Below, piece by piece: positions 1 through 8,567 of a stretch of 64,000 nt of DNA (positions are counted from its first letter, which is position 1; each line of letters begins with the position of its first letter). Location: the NCBI GenBank assembly GCA_028708425.1, contig JAQVYY010000001.1:75840-139839 (forward strand), in the 5' to 3' direction. The notes under the pieces are model-generated. The model did no database searches and was not told where the DNA came from. It saw only the letters and a program-made list of their open reading frames with translations. A program made the position numbers and the translations under genes. This DNA is from Bacteroidales bacterium (GTDB lineage Bacteria > Bacteroidota > Bacteroidia > Bacteroidales > Tenuifilaceae).

Positions 1-334
1 GCGACCTCTTGCAGTTTGATGGTGTAAAATGGGTAAAGGTAACACCCACCTATATTGAAACCGAAACCGACCCCGCATTTACTGCATGGGATAAATCAAC
101 AGGTATCAACATTACTGAGAGTCAAATTAGCGACTTAGCCAACTATATTGAGACTGAAACCGACCCAACAGTAGCCGCCAACTTCGATTTTACTGGTGCA
201 GCCACGGGCGACCTCTTGCAGTTTGATGGTGTAAAATGGGTAAAGGTAACACCCACCTATATTGAAACCGAAACCGACCCCGCATTTACTGCATGGGATA
301 AATCAACAGGTATCAACATTACTGAGAGTCAAAT
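1..334 (+). repeat. Perfect 127-bp direct repeat, 207-bp period, inside the FISUMP gene
   Basis: Bases 1-127 and 208-334 are identical, read base by base. The period is 207 bp, which is 69 codons, so the reading frame is kept. The array probably continues upstream of the window. Identity at DNA level points to recent duplication or gene conversion. Confidence 0.95.
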
Positions 335-1103
335 AAGTGATCTGGGAACATACATCGAAACTGAAACTCAAACTTTATCTGATGTTATTGCAAATAATAA
401 TTCAGCAAATGGACAAATAAAAAATGTTTCAGACCCTACCGATGCTCAAGATGTAGCCACAAAAGGGTACGTAGATTTGTTAGAGACACAAATTGAAGCG
501 TTACAAATAGCAGTAGGGTTGAAAATAAAAGATATTGACGGAAATATTTACAATACCGTAACCATAGGCACCCAAGTGTGGATGGCCGAGAACCTAAAAA
601 CCACCAAGTATAACGATGGTACCGATATACCATTGGTTACCAATAATGCAGACTGGGAAGGTTTAAGTACCCCTGCCTACTGCTGGTACCAAAATGACGA
701 AGCCACTTACGGCAATACTTACGGTGTTTTGTACAACTGGTACACCGTAAACACCGGCAACCTGTGCCCCACGGGTTGGCACGTACCCACCGATGCGGAG
801 TGGACAACACTCACCGACTATGTTGGTGGCATCGAGATTGCTGGCACCAAGCTAAAGGCAACCACTGTTTGGTACGATAACGGCAACGGAACAGACGACT
901 ATGGCTTCTCCGCTCTTCCGGGTGGCTACCGCAACATCAATGGTATGTTCGGCCATGTGGGCTACTACGGCTACTGGTGGAGTAGTACCGAGTACGGTGC
1001 GTCCTACGCTTGGTACCGGAGTATGACCTACCACTACGAGAATGTGAACCGCTACTACAACAATGAGAGGGACGGATCCTCTGTTCGTTGCGTCAGGGAT
1101 TAG
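1..1103 (+). CDS. FISUMP-domain surface protein, 5' end outside window
   Basis: The reading frame is already open at base 3, so the gene starts upstream of the window; the first ATG-like codon inside is not a true start. About 366 residues are visible. The first part is a 69-residue repeat (VKWVKVTPTY, DPAFTAWDKS, ITESQISDL) present about twice. It is followed by a motif seen in tail-fibre-like proteins (DPTDAQDVATKGYVD) and a short coiled coil. Residues from about 178 to the end form a FISUMP domain (Fibrobacter succinogenes major paralogous domain): IGTQVWMAENLKT, CPTGWHVPTDAEW, FSALPGGYR, WWSSTEY and a terminal SVRCVRD. FISUMP proteins are typically secreted or surface lipoproteins of unknown function. 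The signal sequence would lie upstream and is not visible. Identification of the domain is firm; the role is unknown. Confidence 0.85.
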   Translation, partial: DLLQFDGVKWVKVTPTYIETETDPAFTAWDKSTGINITESQISDLANYIETETDPTVAANFDFTGAATGDLLQFDGVKWVKVTPTYIETETDPAFTAWDKSTGINITESQISDLGTYIETETQTLSDVIANNNSANGQIKNVSDPTDAQDVATKGYVDLLETQIEALQIAVGLKIKDIDGNIYNTVTIGTQVWMAENLKTTKYNDGTDIPLVTNNADWEGLSTPAYCWYQNDEATYGNTYGVLYNWYTVNTGNLCPTGWHVPTDAEWTTLTDYVGGIEIAGTKLKATTVWYDNGNGTDDYGFSALPGGYRNINGMFGHVGYYGYWWSSTEYGASYAWYRSMTYHYENVNRYYNNERDGSSVRCVRD

Positions 1104-1119
1104 GTTATTTGGTTATTTA

Positions 1120-1152
1120 CAAAAAGAGAGAGTGTACTTCTCTCTCTTTTTG
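1120..1152 (+). terminator. Rho-independent terminator after the FISUMP gene
   Basis: A perfect 13-bp stem (CAAAAAGAGAGAG paired with CTCTCTCTTTTTG) encloses a 7-nt loop, 16 bases past the stop codon. The 3' arm ends in a T-run. Confidence 0.85.
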
Positions 1153-1382
1153 TATTATTTGATTATTTTTACCCTGAGTTTATCGAAGGGTGGCGCGACC
1201 TCGAAGCGAAGCGAAGAAGCGGCGAAGCCAACCGCCCGATTTTTATTTTTTTTATACAGGTATGCAGATAAAAGATATACTTGCACTGGAAAGTAGCAAT
1301 ATGGGTAGCGTAATACGGAGTTTTAAAGGTTGAGGCTAAGGTTGAGGTTGAGCGAGTATCGGGTTTGCTGTGTCCGAATTTT

Positions 1383-1422
1383 CCCGTCATCACGAGAAGC
1401 GTACTTTGCTGCGAAGTGATCT
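1383..1422. repeat. REP-like interspersed palindrome, copy 1
   Basis: Related to 1507-1548, sharing the core GAGCGTACTTTGC / GAAGCGTACTTTGC and the GCGAAG tail. The ends pair as ATCAC with GTGAT. It resembles the widespread GTCATTGCGAGGAGC...GACGAAGCAATC family of intergenic palindromes. Confidence 0.7.
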
Positions 1423-1430
1423 GTTTAAAA

Positions 1431-1472
1431 GTAGTGAGTAGTGAGCAGTGAGCAGTAAGCAGTGAGCAGTAA
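1431..1472. repeat. Heptamer tandem array (GTAGTGA / GCAGTRA)
   Basis: Six consecutive 7-mers: GTAGTGA twice, then GCAGTGA, GCAGTAA, GCAGTGA, GCAGTAA. No open frame or hairpin explains it. Confidence 0.9.
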
Positions 1473-1506
1473 TTAGCGAGTTGCGGGTTTGCAAATTTCG
1501 AGTTTT

Positions 1507-1548
1507 CTCGTTATTGCGAGGAGCGTACTTTGCGACGAAGCAACCGAG
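1507..1548. repeat. REP-like interspersed palindrome, copy 2
   Basis: Core GAGGAGCGTACTTTGC followed by GACGAAGCAACC. The outer pairing is TTGC with GCAA, whereas copy 1 has ATCAC with GTGAT, so both sides of the stem changed together. Confidence 0.7.
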
Positions 1549-1684
1549 AACGAAGTTCGAGTTCGACGCAGTCAATCTGTTTACTCAGTTGAAAGTTTAT
1601 AAAGTGTGTGTACCCGAATGGGTAATGTGGTTTCGTCCGGTGCCTGAGGCTCTCGAAGGCACCGATAATAGATACGAAAATCCC

Positions 1685-1740
1685 AACAGCCAACAGCCAA
1701 CAGCCAACAGCCAACAGCCAATAGCCAATAGCCAATAGCC
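1685..1740. repeat. Heptamer tandem array (AACAGCC x5, AATAGCC x3)
   Basis: Eight consecutive 7-mers, five AACAGCC then three AATAGCC, ending 8 bases before the stop codon of the convergent dikinase-like gene. Confidence 0.95.
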
Positions 1741-1748
1741 AAAGCCCC

Positions 1749-4700
1749 CTAGCTATCCTCCAATTCATAATGCCCAGCATAAATACTGCCCGTATGGGCA
1801 TCAACCGAGATGCTGTCGCCGGTAGTTAGCTCATGCTTGCCGAAAACGCAGGTTTTTTTGTTTGTGTAAACTATCATATCATTACAGTTTACAACGCAAA
1901 CCTTGCCCAGCCTACCAGCGGTTACGGCCGCATGCGAGGTTGCGCCACCGCGCGAGGTAACAAGCCCCTCGCACTCAAATACTACGTGCAGATCGTCGGG
2001 GGTGGTATCGGCGCTAACGTATATAAATTTTCCGTTGGGGTTCTGCCTCTTTTGGGTATTTAGGTCGTCAAGGTCGAATATAATCTGACCATTTAGTATT
2101 GATGCGCCAATGGGTATGCCTCGCCCAAGTAGTTTGTTTTTTGGTGGAGGTGTTTGGTACATCGTTTTTGTTTCGGGCTTAAATATTTGCTGCTTTCGTG
2201 TTTGCAGAATGTGTAAATCGTAGGGGTTGTCGGACTCGAAGGTGAACTCAATTTCCTGATGCCCGAAATGAAGCTGGTTTACCAGCTTATCGGCCAGATT
2301 AAATAGCATGTGGTACGTTCGGGGGAGCTGCTTTTGAAGCGATTTATTTTTCTGTCCTTTCGTATCTTTTTCCTGATGCTCCGACACGGGTAGCACGTGG
2401 GTAATGCCTCCCACAACATCATCGCCCTGACTAAGTAGCGAGTAGTCGCCGTTTAGCCTTATGCCAGGGTTTTGGGTTGTGGAGTCGTAAGTAAAAACCA
2501 CACCCGACCCAGATGATCGGTGCAGGTTTCCAAAAACCATGCACTGAACAATAACGGCTGTTCCCCACTCATTGGCTATCTGCAGATGCTTTCGGTACAG
2601 CTGCGCTCGTGGCCCATCCCAACTTTTAAATACCATATCGATGGCGGCAAATAGCTGTTCGTACACATCATCGTACATCGGAATATCTCGTTCTGTTAAT
2701 AGGTTCTTGTACTCATAAGCAATTTCACGCATCTGCTCCGGGTCGAAAGCCTCTTTTATTCCCTCACCAAGCTCCCCTTGATGCTTAGCAACGATGCTCT
2801 CAAAAGCGGTTCGCTCAATTCCAAATGCTTGGCCCCACGATTGTAGGTATCTTCCGTAGCAATCCCACGTGGTCCAAGCCATATTTGGTTGTTTGCTAAG
2901 CGCCTCGGCTATGGTATCGTTCATACCTACATTCAAAAAGGTGTTCATGGCCCCGGGCATGGATAGGGGAGCCCCCGACCTTACCGAAATTAGCAAGGGG
3001 TTTCCTGAGTTGCCAAACTGTTTACGCTCAATTTGTTCAATTTTGTGTAGATTTTCTTTTATACCCTCCTGATATTTAGTTTTCAGGGTTTCATCACCCA
3101 TAATGTTATCGCGTTGGCGAAATAGCTCCGTGGTAAGTATAAAACCTGGTGGCACAGGAAAATTTTGCTGATATATGGTTTTAAGATTATACCCTTTAGA
3201 GCCTAAAAACACCTTATTGTCGAGTAGTGGCTCAGGCTTGTGCAGCGGGGTTATCATCATTTGCACATCCAAGTTCATATCGTTCTTCAGACTTTCTTCG
3301 GAATAGGACTCTGCCATGCTATTTAGGCTGTTTAGTACCTTTGCTATAAACGAATCGAGGTCCTGAAGCAGGAACGAGCCCGAGAGCATTTCGCGATAAA
3401 ATTTTTCGGAAAGTTGGTGGGCCTGTATTTGATGCTCTTCGGGTGAGCATTCCTTATCTATATAATGATGAACTACATCTTTTAAAATACTATCGAAGCG
3501 ATTGTAAAATGAGCTGTGAATTATCTCCTTTACGTTTTCGCTTAAAAATTGAAATATATTAATGTACTGGTTAAGCGAGAAGCTGCGCGATTTTAAGCTG
3601 GAGCGTAGCATTTTTAGGTTAGATTCAAACCCCATGTTGATAATGCCATCGAGGTTTAATCCCTTGTAAAAAAGCGAAAGCACTTCGGCTATTTGCTTGA
3701 GCGTGTTTGTGGTTAGGTTCGATAGGTTAATGCTGTTTACAATTTTTTGCATTGTGGTTGAGGCAACCTTTTCCATTCTGAAAATATGGCCCAATGCCTC
3801 AAATTTAGGCTCGTGATACTGCCCATACATCGATGGGATACCGAAAGCCACATGGCGCTTGTAGTAAATATCTTCCCAACCCTCGGTTTTTTCTCTGTTT
3901 TTAACTATGGCATTTAGGTTGGCCATGCACTGGTAAATGCATTTCAGCATCGAGATGTAATCGTTATTGTGCTCGGCTTTTACGTATTGTTGAACCTCTT
4001 GAGTATCAAAGCATCCCGAGGCTTTCATTTCTTGAGCAATGTCGGTAACCCCTGCAAAGTACTTATCGCGAAGTAGGTAGGCGATTTGCACAAATAGCCG
4101 TAACTTCTTTTTATGTAAATCTTCAATCCCCTCTACATCATCAATGGCATGGTTAAGATTTTGTATTGGCGTGTTTAAAATGTCCTTGGGTTGTATCGAT
4201 AGATTTTTTGAAACTTTTACGATTAGCGTTTGCATGGGAGCTAACCATTTTTCATCGTTCATTATTGCCTCCTTAATATCGGGCGGAAGAAAAGATGCTA
4301 CCTGATTAAAATTACCGCTAATCCAGTAGCCAAAAATCTTTTCAAGCAGATGAAGATGGGTATTGTTGCCATCGATATGTATCTGTTTTCGCAAAAAGTG
4401 CATAAGCTTATCCTGTCGGTTCGATAGGGTGTCGATTTCGGTTGTTACATCGCGAAGCTCACCCTCGGCACCAATCTCGTTATAAAAAACAGGGAGTAGC
4501 TTACATAGCTCCTTTACGGGCTTAAAAACGGGGTCGATATCGGCATTAAGCAGGTTCGAAACGTTGCGTTGAAACAGGTCAGTATCAAAAAGAAGCACTC
4601 CGCCAAGCTTTAGATTTACAATTAAAGCCGACAGGAGCTTTTCGAATCGTTCGGGAGCCACCTCAACAAGGTCCAGCCAAACGCGAATGCTTTTAAGGTG

Positions 4701-5834
4701 GTTTGGGTCGGCTTTTAGTTGCCAATCGGCGCTTATGTGGGTTTTGCCAGGGGGAGTATAGCCTATACGTATCACATTATCCTCGAATTGCGAGAGCAAA
4801 TTTTTACTAAAAAAACGAGCAAACTCCTTGCCCATGGTGGCAATACAGTCGAGCACAATGGGTTTATGTTTTTTTAGTAGCTCCTCGAAGAGCTTAAAAA
4901 TATCATCAACAAATTGGCTAATCTCTTGGTTCGGAACATCGTTTAGTATTTGCGTAAGCAGCTTGTTTAGGTCCCAAATAAGGTACTCCTTGTGATGCTC
5001 CATTGTGGGCATTCGCAAAAGGTATATTATGAAATGGAACTGGCTTATGGGGCTATCGAACTCGGAAATAATTTTTCTGTGGTAGTCGGCAATATCAGTA
5101 AAAAGGAGCACTTTTTCAGAAAAATCGCCCCAGCTTTTAACCGTTGCTACCTGCTGCTTTAGCTGAGTATAGAACCCCTTACCTACCCTTTTAACGATAA
5201 GGATATTCTCATCGGGGAAAAAGCGTAAATCGCTCATTGCCCATTCATCTATTTTCGACCCTTTTTCCCAATCGTTAAGGGTTTCGTTTGCAATTTTTAT
5301 AAAAAGATTAAAGATTCTATCACCCTGCGAACTATCTGTAACTATGGGCGAGAGCCTTTTCTTTAAGCTGTTCGCATTTTGAATTACCGAATCTTTTTGT
5401 TCCGAAAACGCCTTTTCGAGGATGTCTATCCCTTTATCGAGGGTTGCTGTAAATGGTGTTTCTTCGGCATTTACCTGCTCTAAGAAAAGTGCCAAGCTGT
5501 GTATCAGGCTATCGGCGTTTTTGGCCGTTTTGCAGGGTAACAACAACGACTCGATAATGTCAAGAATTACATCAAAGGCTTTTTCTGCATCGGGATGCGA
5601 TGCGTACAGCCAGAAGTCGGATATGGCAATATTTTTAAGGTTATCGGCCAAAAAATCGACGTTTTGGTAGGGGTGGTTAAACTCACGAATAAATTCGGTA
5701 ACACGCTGATTTATGCCAAACTTATTGGCCGATAGAGAGATAAACCAATTATGGTTTTCGGGGATAACTATTTCAACATCGCGGGTTTGCTGTAAATTTG
5801 CCTCAAGGGCTTTTGATTTGAGCTTTTTTTCCAT
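1749..5834 (-). CDS. PPDK/PEP-synthase-like dikinase without the PEP-binding barrel
   Basis: This 1361-residue protein has two parts. Residues 1 to about 865 are mostly helical and not recognised. From about 870 it follows the nucleotide-binding part of pyruvate phosphate dikinase: GSKGYNL, SVRSGAPLSMPGAMNT, GSGVVFTYDSTT, LLSQGDDVVGG and HILQTR. The phosphohistidine swivel domain follows, with SRGGATSHAAV and the expected phosphorylated His at 1301. The protein ends about 60 residues later, so the C-terminal TIM barrel that binds PEP/pyruvate in PPDK is missing. It should therefore form a phosphohistidine from ATP, but the acceptor is unclear. The long N-terminus could bind it, as acceptor domains do in glucan water dikinase or rifampin phosphotransferase; that is inference. 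A good promoter lies 40 nt upstream. Automatic annotation as PEP synthase would overstate its function. Confidence 0.8.
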   Translation of the reverse strand: MEKKLKSKALEANLQQTRDVEIVIPENHNWFISLSANKFGINQRVTEFIREFNHPYQNVDFLADNLKNIAISDFWLYASHPDAEKAFDVILDIIESLLLPCKTAKNADSLIHSLALFLEQVNAEETPFTATLDKGIDILEKAFSEQKDSVIQNANSLKKRLSPIVTDSSQGDRIFNLFIKIANETLNDWEKGSKIDEWAMSDLRFFPDENILIVKRVGKGFYTQLKQQVATVKSWGDFSEKVLLFTDIADYHRKIISEFDSPISQFHFIIYLLRMPTMEHHKEYLIWDLNKLLTQILNDVPNQEISQFVDDIFKLFEELLKKHKPIVLDCIATMGKEFARFFSKNLLSQFEDNVIRIGYTPPGKTHISADWQLKADPNHLKSIRVWLDLVEVAPERFEKLLSALIVNLKLGGVLLFDTDLFQRNVSNLLNADIDPVFKPVKELCKLLPVFYNEIGAEGELRDVTTEIDTLSNRQDKLMHFLRKQIHIDGNNTHLHLLEKIFGYWISGNFNQVASFLPPDIKEAIMNDEKWLAPMQTLIVKVSKNLSIQPKDILNTPIQNLNHAIDDVEGIEDLHKKKLRLFVQIAYLLRDKYFAGVTDIAQEMKASGCFDTQEVQQYVKAEHNNDYISMLKCIYQCMANLNAIVKNREKTEGWEDIYYKRHVAFGIPSMYGQYHEPKFEALGHIFRMEKVASTTMQKIVNSINLSNLTTNTLKQIAEVLSLFYKGLNLDGIINMGFESNLKMLRSSLKSRSFSLNQYINIFQFLSENVKEIIHSSFYNRFDSILKDVVHHYIDKECSPEEHQIQAHQLSEKFYREMLSGSFLLQDLDSFIAKVLNSLNSMAESYSEESLKNDMNLDVQMMITPLHKPEPLLDNKVFLGSKGYNLKTIYQQNFPVPPGFILTTELFRQRDNIMGDETLKTKYQEGIKENLHKIEQIERKQFGNSGNPLLISVRSGAPLSMPGAMNTFLNVGMNDTIAEALSKQPNMAWTTWDCYGRYLQSWGQAFGIERTAFESIVAKHQGELGEGIKEAFDPEQMREIAYEYKNLLTERDIPMYDDVYEQLFAAIDMVFKSWDGPRAQLYRKHLQIANEWGTAVIVQCMVFGNLHRSSGSGVVFTYDSTTQNPGIRLNGDYSLLSQGDDVVGGITHVLPVSEHQEKDTKGQKNKSLQKQLPRTYHMLFNLADKLVNQLHFGHQEIEFTFESDNPYDLHILQTRKQQIFKPETKTMYQTPPPKNKLLGRGIPIGASILNGQIIFDLDDLNTQKRQNPNGKFIYVSADTTPDDLHVVFECEGLVTSRGGATSHAAVTAGRLGKVCVVNCNDMIVYTNKKTCVFGKHELTTGDSISVDAHTGSIYAGHYELEDS

Positions 5835-5873
5835 TGGTGTAATTGGCGAATTGTATTTTTATACAGTGTAACC

Positions 5874-5903
5874 CAAATGTAACAATTATTATGGTATGGT
5901 CAA
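5874..5903 (-). promoter_or_regulatory. Bacteroidota-type promoter of the dikinase-like gene
   Basis: On the minus strand TTG (5901-5903), a 19-nt spacer, and TACATTTG (5874-5881) match the TTG/TTTG-N19-21-TAnnTTTG consensus. It lies about 40 nt upstream of the ATG at 5834 and overlaps the 3' end of the capA-like gene. Confidence 0.6.
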
Positions 5904-7112
5904 CCTTTTTGGCTGTACAGGGTGACTAGCGGGTAGTATGGGTTGCAAATAGGGTAATGTGTTTTTAGGTTTAAGCCAAGGAACTACCCACTGGTTGTCC
6001 CTTATGGCAATTTCGGGGAAGTTATAGTTTTCTGAATCGAGCAAGCTTCGAGAATCGGTAACGAACTGATTAAACAGTTTTTGGTCGTGGCTATTAAAAA
6101 AGTTGCTGCGCCTTTCATACTCTGCTACGGGTAAAACGCGGTACAACTTTTTACCATTTACAATGGGTGTGTGTACCCAAACCAAGGCGTAGGCAGCATC
6201 TGCTATTCGGGTTTTACCGTTCTCCTTTACAATATTGATGGCGGCTAATGCCCCTCCGTTTCTGTAGCGTGGCCGCTGATTCGACACAAAGTTACCCAAT
6301 GAGTATACGGCTACACGACCCTCGGTTGTATCGGTATCAAATGATGCTTCCATTCGCTGTATTACATGGGGGTGCGAACCAATTACCAACCTTATACCCA
6401 AATTATGCATGAATTGGGTTAGCTTAAGCTGCTGAATACATGGGGTTCGCTGGTACTCGTTACCCCAATGAATATATACTATTACCTCGTCGGCATTTAG
6501 CTGTTGTGCCCTTAGGTAATCGGCACGAATTAGCGCCGTATCAATAAGGTTAACCACGGTGGGGCGAGGAACAGGAATACCGTTGGTACCGTATGTGTAG
6601 CTTAGTAAAGCTAATCTTATTCCATTATGCTCAAGTATTAGAGGGTACGTTGTATCCCTATGCTGGGCATCGGCGTATGAACCCGCATAGGGGACACCCT
6701 TCTTATTTAACACATCTATGGTTCTAAGAATCCCCTTTTTGCGTCTATCAACCGTATGGTTATTGGCTGTTACTAGCACATCGACCCCTGCATCGATTAT
6801 ACCATCAACCAGCTCGTCGGGCGAGCTGAACTGGGGGTAACCCGTATAGGGCTCGCCGCCCAGCGTAACCTCAAGGTTTGCAATGGTAATATCGGCCAGG
6901 TTGAATAGAGGGCTTACACCAGCAAAAACATCGTGGTAGTGGTAGGTTTGGGTTTTCTCATCGAACGCGCTCTTAATTTGCGGGCTATGCCCCATTACAT
7001 CGCCAACAAATAGTAATGTTACGCTTTGTTTTGGCTCCGAGGTTTGACCAAAAACCGCTATTTGTAAAAAGATGAAAAACAGTAGGGAGGAAATACGCAT
7101 CGAACTCTTCAT
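5889..7112 (-). CDS. CapA-family (PGA_cap) metallophosphatase-like secreted protein
   Basis: I chose the ATG at 7112 (407 residues). It opens a clean signal peptide (MKSSMRISSLLFFIFLQIAVFG), and a -7-type box sits just upstream at 7131-7138, inside the longer reading that begins at 7160. Signature motifs of the CapA/PgsA calcineurin-like fold are present: FVGDVM near residue 37, ANLEV near 79, TANNHTVDRR near 115, YIHWGNEY, GSHPHVIQ and SLGNFVSNQ. Family members take part in poly-gamma-glutamate export or are poorly characterised surface hydrolases. No other capsule-polyglutamate genes are adjacent, so a role in PGA synthesis is not supported here. Probably periplasmic. Confidence 0.85.
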   Translation of the reverse strand: MKSSMRISSLLFFIFLQIAVFGQTSEPKQSVTLLFVGDVMGHSPQIKSAFDEKTQTYHYHDVFAGVSPLFNLADITIANLEVTLGGEPYTGYPQFSSPDELVDGIIDAGVDVLVTANNHTVDRRKKGILRTIDVLNKKGVPYAGSYADAQHRDTTYPLILEHNGIRLALLSYTYGTNGIPVPRPTVVNLIDTALIRADYLRAQQLNADEVIVYIHWGNEYQRTPCIQQLKLTQFMHNLGIRLVIGSHPHVIQRMEASFDTDTTEGRVAVYSLGNFVSNQRPRYRNGGALAAINIVKENGKTRIADAAYALVWVHTPIVNGKKLYRVLPVAEYERRSNFFNSHDQKLFNQFVTDSRSLLDSENYNFPEIAIRDNQWVVPWLKPKNTLPYLQPILPASHPVQPKRLTIP

Positions 7113-7130
7113 ATATCGTAAGGTTTGTGC

Positions 7131-7138
7131 CAAAGATA
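7131..7138 (-). promoter_or_regulatory. Candidate -7 box for the capA-like gene
   Basis: The minus strand reads TATCTTTG, matching TAnnTTTG, 18 nt upstream of the ATG at 7112. A -33 TTG exists only at a longer 24-nt spacing, so the match is partial. It supports the internal start. Confidence 0.4.
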
Positions 7139-7212
7139 TGAATAATGAGTAAAAAGGCATAACAATTAGCGTAATGGGTAGCCTAATTGTTTACTCACTT
7201 TCGCATACAGCT

Positions 7213-7263
7213 TAACCCGCATTTGTATTCATCTTTAACAAATTTGATGAATAATGTGGGTTG
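7213..7263. repeat. Modular intergenic repeat, module 1 alone (hairpin)
   Basis: A 51-bp element beginning TAACCCGCATT and ending AATGTGGGTTG. The arms pair (AACCCGCATT with AATGTGGGTT, one G-T wobble, then ATTCAT with ATGAAT). It is the same hairpin that forms one end of the repeats at 26319 and 53600. It lies between the aminotransferase stop and the capA-like gene. Confidence 0.85.
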
Positions 7264-7291
7264 ATTGTCAATAATACTTTCCACAGAAAAA

Positions 7292-8431
7292 TTACAGCTT
7301 CGATAGTCTTTCGGCTGCTATTTTTAGGTCTTCCTCACTTTTACCAAAGCATATTCTTAGGCGTTGATTATCGAATGCATCGTGGTAAAAATGCGATAAT
7401 GGGAAAGCCGTTACGCCTGCGTTATTGGCAAGCCAATGGCAAAAATCGATATCGGGCTCCTGCGAAATTTCCTCGTATCCTAAAATCTGAAAATAGCCTC
7501 CTTCAACGGGGAAAAGGGTAAATCTTGAATCTTTCATAAGCGAGGCAAATAGGTCGCGACGATGCTGAAACGAATCGCGAAGTGGCGACCAGTAGGGTTT
7601 TTTTTTCAAAAAATCGGCCAGAGCAAGCTGTATGGGCAGGTTTACCGAGAAAATTTGGTATTGGTGTACATGTCGAAACGCTTCAGTAAGCTTAGCGGGA
7701 GCAAGGCAGTAGCCTATTTTCCATCCTGGTACGCTTAGTGCCTTACCGAGCGAGCCAACAATTATGCTTTTTTCGGCTAGTTTTGGATATCGAGCGATAC
7801 TAAACATCGATTTGCCATCGAAAACCATGTCGGCAAAAGCTTCGTCGCTAAGAATAGTAATTTTAGTTCCGTTTAGTAATCTTTGAAGTTGTTCAAGCGA
7901 TTCATCGTTCAGTACCAAGCCCGAAGGGTTATGAGGCGAATTGATTATTATAAGCTTGGTTTTACTGGTAATAAGCCTAGTTAACGCCGACCAATCAATT
8001 GAGTAATCGGTTGGGTCAAGGTATAAGAAAATGGCTCTTGCCCCTCGAGCTTCAATGGAGGGTAAATAGGTTTCGAAAGCAGGCTCGAAAATAATCACCT
8101 CATCGCCCTCGGTAATTATTGACGATATGGCAGTGTTAATGGCCTGTATTGCGCCAGCTGTGATGGTAACCTCTTGCTCGGGGTCGTAATTGGCACCAAA
8201 CTCATTATTGTATCTTTGGGCAATAATTTCTCTGAGTTCAAGCACCCCTTCGCTGGGTGCATACTTGTTTCTTCCTTCCGAAAGGTGTTTTACTAATGAG
8301 TTAAGTAATTCAGGGTCACAAGGAAAATCGCTATAGTTGTTCGAAAGGTTAATGGCTCCTGTTTTATCTGCAATATCTGCAAAATGTGAAAGCAAGCCAT
8401 AATATGGTGTATTAATTGATGATTTTGCCAT
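7292..8431 (-). CDS. Class I/II PLP aminotransferase, methionine aminotransferase (YbdL)-like
   Basis: This 379-residue fold-type I aminotransferase has the expected motifs: KYAPSEGVLELRE near residue 56, FEPAFETY near 115, NSPHNPSG at 164-171, Asp196 in LSDEAF (PLP ring nitrogen), Lys230 in GSLGKAL (Schiff base) followed by GWKIGYC, and a C-terminal RICFGK arginine for the substrate carboxylate. The order GSLGKxLSxxGWKIGYCxAP and HQYQIFSVNLPIQLALAD closely follow the E. coli YbdL/kynurenine aminotransferase group, which prefers methionine and aromatic or glutamine-like substrates. Substrate is inferred from family only. It stands downstream of recO with a 136-bp gap and may have its own promoter. 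Confidence 0.85.
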   Translation of the reverse strand: MAKSSINTPYYGLLSHFADIADKTGAINLSNNYSDFPCDPELLNSLVKHLSEGRNKYAPSEGVLELREIIAQRYNNEFGANYDPEQEVTITAGAIQAINTAISSIITEGDEVIIFEPAFETYLPSIEARGARAIFLYLDPTDYSIDWSALTRLITSKTKLIIINSPHNPSGLVLNDESLEQLQRLLNGTKITILSDEAFADMVFDGKSMFSIARYPKLAEKSIIVGSLGKALSVPGWKIGYCLAPAKLTEAFRHVHQYQIFSVNLPIQLALADFLKKKPYWSPLRDSFQHRRDLFASLMKDSRFTLFPVEGGYFQILGYEEISQEPDIDFCHWLANNAGVTAFPLSHFYHDAFDNQRLRICFGKSEEDLKIAAERLSKL

Positions 8432-8464
8432 AAGGTAATGGGGAATATTTTATTAAAATGTTAG

Positions 8465-8472
8465 CAAATATA
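8465..8472 (-). promoter_or_regulatory. Candidate -7 box upstream of the aminotransferase
   Basis: Minus strand TATATTTG fits TAnnTTTG, 33 nt upstream of the ATG. A TTTG lies only 14 nt further up (8487-8490), which is short for a -33 element, so confidence is low. Confidence 0.3.
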
Positions 8473-8567
8473 TGAATTTTGCTTATCAAAAACTATATTT
8501 CCTCTAGACAGCATCAAAAACTGTACCATGCAAGCAGTATAAGGCTTTTTAGAAAGTATTTTAGTTT

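Larger units (their letters stand above)
1104..1748. other. Gene-free repeat island
   Basis: No convincing gene lies here. Open frames exist on both strands but have simple repeat-like composition. It contains the terminator at 1120-1152, a CCCTGAG...TCGAAGGG imperfect palindrome (1172-1190), two related hairpins (1383-1422 and 1507-1548) and two heptamer arrays (1431-1472 and 1685-1740). Similar repeat types recur at 51602-52170 and 59861-60141. Confidence 0.8.

Noticed and set aside
1063..1804. Several small open frames in the repeat island on both strands
   Set aside because: They have heptamer-derived composition (for example repeated Gln-Pro-Thr-Ala-Asn) and overlap repeats or the convergent gene.
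5889..7112. A role in poly-gamma-glutamate capsule synthesis
   Set aside because: The CapA fold is clear, but no capB/capC partners are adjacent; a broader phosphatase-like role is safer.
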